A stretch of 64,000 nt of DNA from Prevotellaceae bacterium (GCA_028726625.1 JAQYPT010000048.1:111853-175852); one strand, 5' to 3'; positions 55,004 to 64,000 are shown, counted from the first letter of the stretch. Notes: a model not told the origin generated them from the sequence alone. Numbers and translations are program-made.

Positions 55004-57832
55004 ATGAAAAGATTGACCGTTTTTATTTTTTTCATCAGTATCAGCGTGTTGTTGAGCCAGGCTTACGCACAGCCGGAAGGCTGTCGGTTTGCAGGTAAGT
55101 TGACCGATGAGCATGGCCAGGCCATCGAGTTGGCCTCGGTCAGCCTCAACAACAGCTTGGTGGCATTTACGAACAAAGACGGGCTGTTCGAGTTTCTCAA
55201 CGTTCCGGCCGGTCGTTATGATTATCGCATCACGTTCGTTGGGTACGAAACGGTCAGTGGAACGGTGGCGATAAGTGCCCATACTCCACAGCTCAAGGTG
55301 CAGATGCGTGAGTTGGGTTTGCAGCTTAAGACGGTAGAGGTTACCGCCCGACAGCAGGCAATGGGTTCGAAGTCGCTCATCGGGCAAGATGCTATCAGGC
55401 ACATCCAACCCAAGAGCGTGACCGACATCCTGCAACTGGTGCCGGGCAATCTGATTGAGAATCCCACGCTGAACAAGTTGGCGCAAGCCCATATCCGCGA
55501 GATAGACGGTGACAGAAACAACGCGCTTGGTGCTCTTGTGGTGGTGGATGGCACGCCGGTAAGCAACGATGCCAATCTGCAAGTGTTGGGTACGGCCCGG
55601 TTCAGAGCTTCTTCGGGAGCGCAAGCTGACGGTATGGGCGACCAGACCACGGCCGGCCGGGGAGCCGACTTGCGTACGGTGAGTGCCGGGAATGTGGAGA
55701 GCGTGGAGGTGATTCGGGGCATTCCGTCAGTCGAATACGGCAACCTTACGTCGGGCATGCTCATCGTCAAGACCAAGATGGGGCATACGCCGTGGGAAGT
55801 AAAGGCGCAGGCTGACCCGTTTTCCAAGCTGCTTTATGTAGGAAAGGGCTTCAACTTGAAACGCGGAGGCGCGGTCAACTTCAGTGCAGACTGGAGCCAG
55901 TCGTGGGCCGATACGCGCAAACATAGCAATGGATACGACCGCCTGACGTTCACGGGAGGGTATTCAAAGACCGCCGGGCGTAATACCTTTAGTATTAAAG
56001 GGGCTTTCTACAGCAACATCAACAATCGTAAAGACGACCCACAATACCGGGAAATGCAGCTCCGCTTCACCAACAAGAACGTTGGAACGCGTCTGTCTGT
56101 ATCCGGAAAATATCATGCGCGCAGTACCTTCCTCTCGGCATTGTCATACAATCTGTCGTTACAATATTCCAAAACCACCGACCAACACGACAATCTTGTG
56201 TCCAATCCCGACGGTGTCATCACGGATGTCCGCACGCCGGGCATCCATCCTGCCATCTTCAAGAACAAGAGTTATTTCTCCAAATACGAGATTCTTGGGG
56301 CCCCACTTAACCTCTATGGTCAGGTTGTGGGCAACAAGTATCTGCAATTGGGAACCGCCAATTATACCAATGTAAAGCTGGGCGTGGAGTTTGTTCATAG
56401 CGCCAACCATGGCAAGGGCTTGCAGTTCGACATGCAAAATCCGCCTCAGTCAATGGGAACGCAGACCCTTCGCCCCCGTGCTTTTAAGGATATTCCTGCG
56501 CTGAACACCCTGTCGGCATTCGTCAGTGACAAGCTGTCGTTGCAGGTATTTCAGCGGCATCTGACGGTGGAAGGTGGCCTTCGGGTAAGCAACTTGTTCC
56601 TGAACAAGCGACAGAGCTGCGGAAAGCGAGGAATGTTTGTTGCAGAGCCTCGACTGAATGCTTCGTATAGGCTGTTGGACAAGACGTGTAATCCATGGAT
56701 AGACGAACTCTCTTTGACGGGTGGTTATGGCATTTCCAACAAGATGCCTACCTTGATGTATCTCTACCCCGACAATGTTTATTATGACAATGTGTGCCTG
56801 AGTAAATACGGTGAGCGTGAGGAGGACCGGTTGGCCCTGCTGCAGACAGATGTGATAGGGCAAGTTGGCAACCCCGAGTTGAAGCCTACGCATACTCAAA
56901 AATGGGAGTGTGGGCTTACTTTCCGAATCGGGAAGGTCAGCGGCTTTGTGACTTATTACAACGAGCGTCATCATCATGAGTTTGGATTTGAAAGCAGATT
57001 GTATTGGAATAGATACCCCAAATTCAGTCTGCCGGTGGAGGCTGCCCTCCCGAAATTTCATGAAGAGACAGGGGATGTGAGCTATCTGCACAATGGTGTG
57101 CGTATGGTGGCCAGCAAAACTGAGCAGGTGGATATGTCTACTTGGAGCCGACCGACCAACAATACACGGTCGCACAAGCATGGAATAGAATATGGCATAG
57201 ACCTGGGTTCGCTCAGTCTTTTGCGAACATCCTTGAGCATCAACGGCGCTTGGTTCCATACGGAGCGCACCGATGAGAAAGGCCAACTTAGGTATGTTGA
57301 CTACAACTACGACTATGTTCCAGTCATACCAAGCGGTTCGGGCTACATCCGGGACCGCGTCAACTCTACCTTCCGCTTCGTTACCCATGTGCCGGCAGTC
57401 AAAATGGTCTTCACTACGGCCGTGCAAGTGGTGTGGTATGAAAGCGAAAGGGAGGTGTATAGACAGCCGGATGGCAAGAGTCGCTATCATCAGTTCACTT
57501 ATGAGGGGCGTGAATATCTGGGTGTCTCGCCTATAGGATATTACACACGGGACGGCCATTACTATCCCTGGTCGGCCGATGCAGAGCGCGATGTCGTGCG
57601 TCAACGCATGATGGGACGTTATTATCTGTACGACTTTGAGAAAGATGTAACGCATCCATGGGTGTTGTTGAGCCTGCGGTTTACAAAAGAAATAGGCAAG
57701 GTGGCCGAACTTTCATTCACGGCCAACAACTTTCCTAATGTGTCACGATGGCACACCAATCCTCACAGTCTGTCACGAACACAGTTGTACCCTGCTCCTT
57801 ATTTTGGTGCGGAAGTGAAAATCAAATTATAA
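55004..57832 (+). CDS. TonB-dependent outer-membrane receptor with N-terminal carboxypeptidase-regulatory-like domain
   Basis: Energised outer-membrane transporter of 942 residues. Signal peptide (to about residue 23), a CarboxypepD_reg-like domain (about 27-110, GKLTDEHGQAIELASVSL...), the plug domain (about 120-260, with VVDGTPVSNDANL and VESVEVIRGIPSVEYGN), then a barrel to the end. It differs from SusC/RagA proteins, and no SusD gene follows; the next genes encode a DUF4876 lipoprotein and a second barrel. The imported ligand is unknown. It is the first gene of an apparent five-gene operon. Confidence 0.92.
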   Translation: MKRLTVFIFFISISVLLSQAYAQPEGCRFAGKLTDEHGQAIELASVSLNNSLVAFTNKDGLFEFLNVPAGRYDYRITFVGYETVSGTVAISAHTPQLKVQMRELGLQLKTVEVTARQQAMGSKSLIGQDAIRHIQPKSVTDILQLVPGNLIENPTLNKLAQAHIREIDGDRNNALGALVVVDGTPVSNDANLQVLGTARFRASSGAQADGMGDQTTAGRGADLRTVSAGNVESVEVIRGIPSVEYGNLTSGMLIVKTKMGHTPWEVKAQADPFSKLLYVGKGFNLKRGGAVNFSADWSQSWADTRKHSNGYDRLTFTGGYSKTAGRNTFSIKGAFYSNINNRKDDPQYREMQLRFTNKNVGTRLSVSGKYHARSTFLSALSYNLSLQYSKTTDQHDNLVSNPDGVITDVRTPGIHPAIFKNKSYFSKYEILGAPLNLYGQVVGNKYLQLGTANYTNVKLGVEFVHSANHGKGLQFDMQNPPQSMGTQTLRPRAFKDIPALNTLSAFVSDKLSLQVFQRHLTVEGGLRVSNLFLNKRQSCGKRGMFVAEPRLNASYRLLDKTCNPWIDELSLTGGYGISNKMPTLMYLYPDNVYYDNVCLSKYGEREEDRLALLQTDVIGQVGNPELKPTHTQKWECGLTFRIGKVSGFVTYYNERHHHEFGFESRLYWNRYPKFSLPVEAALPKFHEETGDVSYLHNGVRMVASKTEQVDMSTWSRPTNNTRSHKHGIEYGIDLGSLSLLRTSLSINGAWFHTERTDEKGQLRYVDYNYDYVPVIPSGSGYIRDRVNSTFRFVTHVPAVKMVFTTAVQVVWYESEREVYRQPDGKSRYHQFTYEGREYLGVSPIGYYTRDGHYYPWSADAERDVVRQRMMGRYYLYDFEKDVTHPWVLLSLRFTKEIGKVAELSFTANNFPNVSRWHTNPHSLSRTQLYPAPYFGAEVKIKL

Positions 57833-57857
57833 AAAACAATTTAAATCAGTAATAAGT

Positions 57858-59063
57858 ATGAACAAATGTATTGGAAAAATGGTTTCGGCTCTGTTGCTGC
57901 TGACCGCTGTTTTAGGCTTCGTTTCTTGTGATAAAAACGATGAGCCGAGTATTGCGAACTACGAGTTGACGCTGTCTTATCAACTTCCTGACGGATTGAA
58001 GGCAGACGATATCAGCGATGCCAAGCTGGTATTGACAAAGGGAACGAAAGAGAATACCTTGGTGTTGAGGGATATGAAGGCCTTCTCGACAACGCTTCCG
58101 CAGGGACAGTACAACTTGCTGCTCACGGCAAAGGTCAAGGATGAGGCCAACGTTTACCTCACAGGGACGCTCTCAGTAGACCTCTATGCGAACAAAAAAG
58201 CCACTATTGAGCTGCAAAAGGTGCGCAAGTCGACGCTCATCTTCAAGGAAATCTATACCACAGGAGGCAAAAAGGGCTATGTGTTGGATAACTATTTTGA
58301 GATTGTGAACAACTCTGATGAGGTGCAATATCTCGACGGTGTTATCCTAATGACTAATCCTGGAGGACAAAAAAAGGAGCAGAATGTTTGGCAAGCCAAC
58401 GGCTACAAGGACCGCTATGCTTGTGGACAAGGCTCTGTTATCGCCTTCCCCGTAGGTAAGGACGGTAAGTCGATTGCCCTCAAGCCTGGTGAAAGTACCG
58501 TGATTGCCAGTGATGCTGTGGATCATAGCAAGACGGCTCCAGAGGGAAACCATTGCCCAGACCTGTCGAAAGCACAGTGGGAGGTATATATAGACAATGT
58601 AAAAGGTGAGGTGGATTATCCCGCCCCCAACATGGATATCATCTTCCAGAACAATAAAAACATGAAGGCCTTTGGCTTAGGCTTCTTCAATGGTGGCTAC
58701 ATCTTGGCCAAACTGCCTGCTGGCATCACCCCAAAGCAGTTTGCTGCCGACCAGAATAATTTAAAGACTACGCCAGGAACCAAATCAAAGATGCAATTCT
58801 TGCTGATGCCAAGCAAGTATGTGCTGGATGCTGTGGATATGTCTAAATCCGATGCAGAGACATATTTCCCACAATTCTTGCCTGTTGACGATGCCAAAGC
58901 TGTCAAGGCCAGCAAGGCTTGGGAGGGCAAATGCCTGCGTCGCAAGGTGGAGAAAGTGGTGAACGGGCGTGCTTATTTCAAGGACACCAATAATTCATCG
59001 GTCGACTTCCTCAACAACCAGCCACTTCAACCGGGGCGTGTTTTCACGGAGGTTGATAAATAA
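57858..59063 (+). CDS. DUF4876-type lipoprotein
   Basis: A 401-residue lipoprotein (lipobox ending C24, GFVSC), probably on the outer-membrane surface. The N-terminal 95 residues form a beta-sandwich-like segment (YELTLSYQLPDGL...). The following part, STLIFKEIYTTGG...YFEIVNNSDE...LDGVIL, looks like a lamin-tail-type (LTD) immunoglobulin fold, by eye. It resembles the DUF4876 family, known from Bacteroidales next to TonB receptors and without known function. It starts 25 bases after the receptor and may serve as its surface ligand-binding partner (inference). Confidence 0.78.
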   Translation: MNKCIGKMVSALLLLTAVLGFVSCDKNDEPSIANYELTLSYQLPDGLKADDISDAKLVLTKGTKENTLVLRDMKAFSTTLPQGQYNLLLTAKVKDEANVYLTGTLSVDLYANKKATIELQKVRKSTLIFKEIYTTGGKKGYVLDNYFEIVNNSDEVQYLDGVILMTNPGGQKKEQNVWQANGYKDRYACGQGSVIAFPVGKDGKSIALKPGESTVIASDAVDHSKTAPEGNHCPDLSKAQWEVYIDNVKGEVDYPAPNMDIIFQNNKNMKAFGLGFFNGGYILAKLPAGITPKQFAADQNNLKTTPGTKSKMQFLLMPSKYVLDAVDMSKSDAETYFPQFLPVDDAKAVKASKAWEGKCLRRKVEKVVNGRAYFKDTNNSSVDFLNNQPLQPGRVFTEVDK

Positions 59064-59086
59064 TCCAATTCATTCAGCTATCATTT

Positions 59087-59124
59087 CCGCTGCCAAGACC
59101 GTCGTCGTGAGGTCTTGGCGGTGG
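59087..59124 (+). other. Intercistronic hairpin in the receptor operon
   Basis: GCCAAGACC (59092-59100) pairs perfectly with GGTCTTGGC (59111-59119), with flanking C/G pairs. There is no T-run, so it is more likely an mRNA-stability or partial-attenuation element than a full terminator. Confidence 0.5.
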
Positions 59125-59143
59125 AACCTTTATTCAGTCATTT

Positions 59144-60730
59144 ATGATACATGTTCCATCCATTCGCATCTTGTGCTGCCTGTCTTGCATGTTGTTCGTG
59201 CAGGCTGTTGTTGCGCAAACCGTCTTTATCCATACTGATGACCCATGGCATGAGGACCATCTGAACGAGTTGACGAATGTCAGATATTCTGGCAATAACC
59301 CCATTCGCATCGCCTATAATCAGCGGTCTACGGCAGGAACAGCGAGGGTAGCCTATGGCGAACATAATGGATCGTTCAAGGCTGTGGATGCTGCCAAAAG
59401 GCAACGGCAGCTGGATGTGTATGTCGGGGGGCTCAAAGATTTAAGTCAGGTCAAGCTTAGTGGCCATCTGCAATATCAAAACAGGCAGGAGACAGACCGT
59501 CGATGGAACTCGTCATTCTATCTCATGCCGGACAATCCCTTTGTATTGGGCGATTCTGTTTGGAGCGAACCTTCCTCCGAAGTGTTCCGTATGAGTGCCG
59601 AGTTGGCATGGCAATGTTCCAAAAGATGGTTGTTGGGAGCCGGTGTTGGTTTGATGATGGGCAGCTCTTCCGACCAGGATGACCCTCGTCCCAAGACGCT
59701 CTCATCCTCCTTCCCCGTTTTGCTTGGTGCCGAATGCCAACTAAACGCAGCCTGGCACTTGGGCGTATCGGTGGGTATGGAAATGGTTCGTACAAACATA
59801 AACTATACGGTTGTCAATCCGCTTAACAACCATCGTTTCTTTCTCATGAAAGGACTTGGCGAATATTTCAGGCGGTCTACAGCCAGCAATCCTGGCTATC
59901 AGCGCAAATATGACGGTCAAACAGCACAAGTTGGTACCCAACTTACCTATACGCCCACGGCCTCTCGATGGAGCGGTTTCACAGAGATAGCGTTCTCACG
60001 GGGTTATGAAAACGCGGTAGATGGTGGTGAGGCTTACGTCTTCAAGGGTGGGGATTATCAGTTCTCAAGCCTGAAAGGACAAGCTCGGCTTATCTTTCAT
60101 TCTGGACGCAGCACGACCCATCAGCTTCTGGCGCATGTACATTTCCATCAGGGAGATGGCTATTGGTACGACCAGAAGGCAGTAACAGACATCGAACATG
60201 GCAACCGAACCGATTACAAGATATTGGGAAAGGCGCGCGTACACCAAGACTATCGGTTGTCAACCGACTTAGGTTATCGGTTGGACATGCCATTTTTTGT
60301 GGAAGGCAAGATAGGAACAACACAGACATGGATTAAACATGCCAGTGATTTAGGCACACAAAAACAGGCATGGATGCTTGCTTTCATGCAGGCAACAGTG
60401 GGTACAAGCGTGCAATGGAGGTATTATACGCTCAACACTTCAGTCCATGGAGGGTACTATCTCCCATTGTCAGAACGCCAATTTGCATCAGCATCCGAAG
60501 AAACGGGTAACATCACCGACCGCTATGTCGCTCCTCAATTTGAGTATTTGAGTGCGAGGCGTGTGCGTATGGGCGGCATGTTGGACGTGCAGCGTACCCT
60601 GAAACGGATGAATGTCGGACTGAACATCAAGGTGGATGCATGGCTTCATGCGGACGATGCCGTATTCGCTCGTGCGCTGAGGAATACATCGCGGGTGGGT
60701 ATCTGTGCCGGTCTTTACATGCAATTTTGA
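59144..60730 (+). CDS. DUF6850-like outer-membrane beta-barrel protein
   Basis: A 528-residue exported protein. Signal peptide to about residue 25 (FVQAVVAQ); the mature part is made of alternating amphipathic strands with many aromatic girdle residues and ends in GICAGLYMQF, a terminal Phe typical of outer-membrane barrels. It corresponds to the DUF6850 group that accompanies DUF4876 lipoproteins; I am less sure of the family name than of the barrel nature. It is preceded by an intercistronic hairpin and followed by the protease genes. Confidence 0.72.
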   Translation: MIHVPSIRILCCLSCMLFVQAVVAQTVFIHTDDPWHEDHLNELTNVRYSGNNPIRIAYNQRSTAGTARVAYGEHNGSFKAVDAAKRQRQLDVYVGGLKDLSQVKLSGHLQYQNRQETDRRWNSSFYLMPDNPFVLGDSVWSEPSSEVFRMSAELAWQCSKRWLLGAGVGLMMGSSSDQDDPRPKTLSSSFPVLLGAECQLNAAWHLGVSVGMEMVRTNINYTVVNPLNNHRFFLMKGLGEYFRRSTASNPGYQRKYDGQTAQVGTQLTYTPTASRWSGFTEIAFSRGYENAVDGGEAYVFKGGDYQFSSLKGQARLIFHSGRSTTHQLLAHVHFHQGDGYWYDQKAVTDIEHGNRTDYKILGKARVHQDYRLSTDLGYRLDMPFFVEGKIGTTQTWIKHASDLGTQKQAWMLAFMQATVGTSVQWRYYTLNTSVHGGYYLPLSERQFASASEETGNITDRYVAPQFEYLSARRVRMGGMLDVQRTLKRMNVGLNIKVDAWLHADDAVFARALRNTSRVGICAGLYMQF

Positions 60731-60823
60731 CATGTTGAAATCCAAGAAGACTGAATGAGCGTGCATAAGACAAGCATCAAAAAACGCCTAATGAATACTT
60801 TTTTACATCTAAAAAACATTGAA

Positions 60824-62992
60824 ATGAAACGAATCATCATCATATCGCTCTGTCTGCTTGTGTTGGTAGGGCATGGCATGGCCAAGAGTGGATTTGCCAT
60901 TGTAGTTGATACCAATAGTTACCAATATGCCCAAGCTGAGTTGAAGGCTTATGCTGAGGCTGTAGAACAAGTCAATGGACTCAAGGTTTATACGGTTGTT
61001 GACCGTTGGGGGATACCCGATTCTATCCGTACCGCACTTCAAAGACTCTATTATCAGAAGCGTAATCCGATTGTAGGAGCCGTCTTCGTGGGTGACATTC
61101 CTGTGCCTATGATACGCGACGCACAGCATCTCACCTCTGCCTTTAAGATGAATCAAACCAACCCCAGACAGGAGTCGTCGGTTCCTTCAGACCGCTATTA
61201 TGACGACTTCTCCTTGCAATTCAAGTCTGTGGGGCATGATGAGGATACGCCTTATTATTACTATTCACTCACGGCAAAGGGCTCTCAACGCCTGCAACCC
61301 AACATTTACACGGGAAGAATACGACCTACCGACGTAGGTGGCACCAGTAGATATGCCAAGCTAAAGGCCTATCTTCAGAAGCTGGTTGCACTCAAACGGA
61401 CGAACAGAAAGCTGAACAACATGTTCTATTTTGATGGACATGGATATATCTCGGCTTCCAAAGATGCCCGAATAGACGAGAAAATATCTTATTTCGAGCA
61501 TTTTCCACAGCTCAAACGGCGCACCCATCAAGTTGGTTATATCTCTCACGACGATGTCAATCCCGTGAAGGAGCGACTGATGAGCGAGCTCATGCGCAAG
61601 GATATGGACCTTGCCATGCTGCACCATCACGGTTCTTTTGACACCCAATACCTCAACAATCTGATTTTGCCCAACACGGTAGCCAGTGCCAAGACCTTCA
61701 TCATGCGCAATCTCAGGGAGCATATTTATCACGCAAAGCAGCGCAATAAGAATGCCGACTCATTGTCTACCGCCCTATTGAAGAAGTTTGACCTGCCCGA
61801 CTCGTGGGTTCTGCATGCGCAGAGTGACTCGCTGGCTCGCCTGGACTCCATCTATGAGGCCGCTGCCGACCTGCATCTTGAAGACTTCCGCGCATACCAG
61901 TTCACTCCCAACACGCCTGTCGTGGTGATTGATGCCTGCTTTTGTGGGTCGTTTCATCTGAATGATTGCATCGCCAACGAGTATGTCTTCCAGCCCGGAA
62001 ACACCGTGGTGTGTATCGCAAACAGCGTCAATGCGCTGCAAGACAAATGGGCAGACAAACTCATTGGACTGATTGCAGATGGCGGTTGCGTGGGTGATGT
62101 CGTGAAGTACGCTCATTACTTGGAGCTGCATGTCATTGGAGACCCCACCTTTAAGTTCGCGACTGAGGGCAAGGCCATGGACGTAGACCGGTTGGTGAGC
62201 GAGAACAAAGAGGGCGCATGGCGCAAACTACTCAAGTCAGACCAGCCTGAACGCCAGTGCTTAGCTATGGAGGCTCTTTGTCAGCTCAAGGCAATGTCAT
62301 CGGCCGAATTGTTGAATATCTACCGCAATTCGCCCTCTTATATCGTCAGAATGCAAGCCTTTACGCTCATTTGTGATTACAAAGACGATAATTTCATCAA
62401 GTTGTTGCAGCTGGCTGCCAACGACAGTTACGAACTGTTGCAGCGTTGTGCTGTGGTGATGATGGGCAAGAGTGGTGACGAACGGCTCATTCCGCAGCTC
62501 ATCAGCATTGCCATCGCCAATGCCACGTCAGCCCGAATCAATTTCGATGCGCTCAACTCGTTGACCGTATTCCCCAAGAGTCAGCTCCTGAAAGAGTTCG
62601 CACTTCAGTTTGACCGACCTGAAGTGTGCTACATACATAAAGACTCTGTCCGTACGTTGATATACAATGCCATCGATCATGCTTCAGAACGCTGGGTTGA
62701 GGACACGCGGAAGATTTTGGATCCTACCGTCCCCGTAAAGAAAAAGCTGCAGTGGATACGCTTCACACGCAATTATATGATTCATGCCATGATTCCGGAT
62801 TTGTTGCGCTATCTCGAGCAAGAGAAGAATGAGCAGGTTGAGATAGCTTTGTTGGAGGCCATGGGTTGGCGTACGCATTCTTATCAGCGTCCACTTATCT
62901 CGGCTGCATGCCAGCGCATCATCAATGGAGAAGGTTATACGCAAGCTGTAAAAGACGAGGCGTTGAAAACGTATAAACGGATTAATGAATAA
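60824..62992 (+). CDS. C25-like (caspase/gingipain-fold) cysteine protease with C-terminal helical repeats
   Basis: A 722-residue exported protein with a signal peptide (about 1-20). Residues about 22-440 follow the gingipain/clan CD pattern: an early strand GFAIVVDTNSY, AVFVGDIPVPM, SDRYYDDF, TGRIRP, then the catalytic His in LHHHGSF (probably H269) and the catalytic Cys in VVIDACFCGSF (C372). The C-terminal 280 residues look like HEAT-type helical repeats. The type IX secretion tail domain of gingipains is not visible. ATG 60824 opens the signal peptide; the in-frame ATG at 60755 adds a hydrophilic leader. It overlaps the next gene by 8 bases. Confidence 0.72.
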   Translation: MKRIIIISLCLLVLVGHGMAKSGFAIVVDTNSYQYAQAELKAYAEAVEQVNGLKVYTVVDRWGIPDSIRTALQRLYYQKRNPIVGAVFVGDIPVPMIRDAQHLTSAFKMNQTNPRQESSVPSDRYYDDFSLQFKSVGHDEDTPYYYYSLTAKGSQRLQPNIYTGRIRPTDVGGTSRYAKLKAYLQKLVALKRTNRKLNNMFYFDGHGYISASKDARIDEKISYFEHFPQLKRRTHQVGYISHDDVNPVKERLMSELMRKDMDLAMLHHHGSFDTQYLNNLILPNTVASAKTFIMRNLREHIYHAKQRNKNADSLSTALLKKFDLPDSWVLHAQSDSLARLDSIYEAAADLHLEDFRAYQFTPNTPVVVIDACFCGSFHLNDCIANEYVFQPGNTVVCIANSVNALQDKWADKLIGLIADGGCVGDVVKYAHYLELHVIGDPTFKFATEGKAMDVDRLVSENKEGAWRKLLKSDQPERQCLAMEALCQLKAMSSAELLNIYRNSPSYIVRMQAFTLICDYKDDNFIKLLQLAANDSYELLQRCAVVMMGKSGDERLIPQLISIAIANATSARINFDALNSLTVFPKSQLLKEFALQFDRPEVCYIHKDSVRTLIYNAIDHASERWVEDTRKILDPTVPVKKKLQWIRFTRNYMIHAMIPDLLRYLEQEKNEQVEIALLEAMGWRTHSYQRPLISAACQRIINGEGYTQAVKDEALKTYKRINE

Positions 62993-64000
62993 AATAATCT
63001 TTTGTTGGAGCTTGTGCCTGGCGGTGGGAATAGGTCGGGTACAAGCTCAATTTGTACAACGCAAGATCTACCCACAACCACGCCTCACGCAGGCGGTGGT
63101 GGACATTCGGCAGCTGCGTACCACCGTTAGCGAGGCTGCGGAAGATGCCGTTCAGTTGCCCACCTCGGTGGATAACAGCAAAACGAAGTATTTTCCACCC
63201 ATCCTTTCACAGCGTGGTGGCTCGTGCGCGCAGGCTTCCGCCATCGGCTACATGCTCACTTACGAACTCAACAGACTGTTGGATCGTGATGCGTCGGCCA
63301 GTGCTGAGAATCGCATGGACTATCTGTTTTCATGGAATATGCTGAATGGCGGTGAGGACCAGGGAGGATTTGCTGAGGAAGGATTGTACCTGGCCCAACG
63401 CTATGGCATGATGAGCGAGGCCGATTATGGCGGATCGTCCGTCTCGCAGTTCAGATGGTGCACCGGCTATGACAAATACTTGCGGGCTATGCAGAACCGG
63501 GTGGATCGAATCTTGGTCTTTGATGACAGCATCCCTTTGCTCAAACGCTATCTTTATGATGCAGGAAACGGCAGCAGACCAGGCGGAATATTGACCTTTT
63601 CCACGCAGAGTGACGGGTGGAAGATAGATGGGCAATACAAGGGACCGTCGGCAACAGGCTATCACTCTTTGCTGAAAAAATTGGCTACCCGCGGTGCTCA
63701 TGCGCTCACCATTGTGGGCTATGACGACCTGGTGGAATACGAGGATGAGAAAGGACAACTGCATAAAGGCGCTTTCATCGTGGCCAACACATGGGGCTCA
63801 TGGGCGCATGACCATGGCCGCTTCTATCTGCCGTACGATTTCTTCCGTGACCCCAGTGTCGGCAATCGTCTGCTCAGCGGTGAGTTGCAGGGTGTGGTGC
63901 CTAAGAGGTATCAGCCCAAAGTGGTCTACAAGGTGCGGTTGAGCTATGATTCGCGCGACGACTTGAAGTTTTCCATGGCTGGCGTTGAGCGTGGGGAAGG
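62985..64000 (+). CDS. Papain-like (C1) cysteine protease, cut by window end
   Basis: An open frame runs from ATG 62985 to the window edge (338 codons seen, no stop). A signal peptide (MNKIIFCWSLCLAVGIGRVQ) is followed by a papain-type core: Q76 and C81 in SQRGGSCAQASAIGY, H239 in HALTIVGYDD, and N268 in VANTWGSWA, giving a complete Cys-His-Asn triad. Two further segments resemble C1 proteins with an internal loop (QSDGWKIDG). The sequence after about 300 begins a new domain (VVYKVRLSYDSRDD). The start overlaps the end of the C25-like gene by 8 bases, so the two are probably translated together. Confidence 0.82.
   Translation, partial: MNKIIFCWSLCLAVGIGRVQAQFVQRKIYPQPRLTQAVVDIRQLRTTVSEAAEDAVQLPTSVDNSKTKYFPPILSQRGGSCAQASAIGYMLTYELNRLLDRDASASAENRMDYLFSWNMLNGGEDQGGFAEEGLYLAQRYGMMSEADYGGSSVSQFRWCTGYDKYLRAMQNRVDRILVFDDSIPLLKRYLYDAGNGSRPGGILTFSTQSDGWKIDGQYKGPSATGYHSLLKKLATRGAHALTIVGYDDLVEYEDEKGQLHKGAFIVANTWGSWAHDHGRFYLPYDFFRDPSVGNRLLSGELQGVVPKRYQPKVVYKVRLSYDSRDDLKFSMAGVERGE

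Noticed and set aside
55004..59063. SusC/SusD glycan-uptake pair
   Set aside because: The receptor lacks the SusC-type look and its lipoprotein partner is beta-rich with an LTD-like segment, not the all-helical TPR fold of SusD.

Overview
The window looks like chromosomal DNA of a Bacteroidota member, most likely a Prevotella-type (Bacteroidales, Prevotellaceae) organism. Evidence seen directly: repeated Bacteroidota promoters of the form TTTG-N19/20-TAnnTTTG, a fused SecDF, a one-piece hybrid two-component regulator, a Ser-type sulfatase, a TonB receptor with an N-terminal carboxypeptidase-regulatory-like domain, and Bacteroidota-typical families (DUF4271, DUF2851, DUF3943, DUF4876). The genus is inference; no rRNA is present. 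About 45 protein genes and 3 tRNAs (Gly-GCC, Leu-TAA, Gln-TTG) are supported. No transposase, integron, prophage or CRISPR array was seen.

Layout. 1-3.6 kb: xerD, a LysR regulator, and a YeiH-type transporter with a perfect palindrome in front of its promoter. 3.6-10 kb: a PfkB sugar kinase, a DEAD-box RNA helicase, a secreted sulfatase and an unrecognised secreted protein. 10.3-16.1 kb: a TPR-sensor hybrid histidine kinase/AraC regulator and an M16 peptidase. 16.1-17.7 kb: a gene-free tract of REP-like units, a nested palindrome and a long dispersed repeat. 17.7-22.7 kb: metK, a DUF4271 membrane protein, hemD, rnpA, yidD and tyrS. 22.9-27.4 kb: a DUF3943 protein, a GDPD-family esterase, a VanX-type D,D-dipeptidase and a THUMP-like methyltransferase. 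27.8-36.4 kb: a GNAT protein, parE, an S41 protease, a cysteine desulfidase-like protein and DsbD. 37.3-41.8 kb: two tRNAs, two lipoproteins and a YifB/ComM ATPase. 41.9-48.1 kb: metG, DUF2851, a thioesterase, dprA and a Dus enzyme. 48.4-54.2 kb: SecDF, an EEP-family protein, a rhomboid protease, HU and tRNA-Gln.

55.0-64.0 kb holds the most unusual unit. It is an apparent five-gene operon: a TonB-dependent receptor without a SusD partner, a DUF4876 lipoprotein, a DUF6850-like outer-membrane barrel, a caspase/gingipain-like (C25-like) cysteine protease fused to a helical repeat tail, and a papain-like (C1) cysteine protease cut by the window end. All five carry export signals. A receptor-lipoprotein-barrel module coupled to two cysteine proteases of different folds suggests a cell-surface system that processes or captures a protein or peptide ligand; this is inference.

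A second pattern is a dispersed non-coding repeat of about 385 bp. Three clear copies and one diverged copy were found. All lie in the + orientation about 175-235 bp upstream of a + strand promoter (metK, tRNA-Gly, the TonB operon, the yeiH-like gene).
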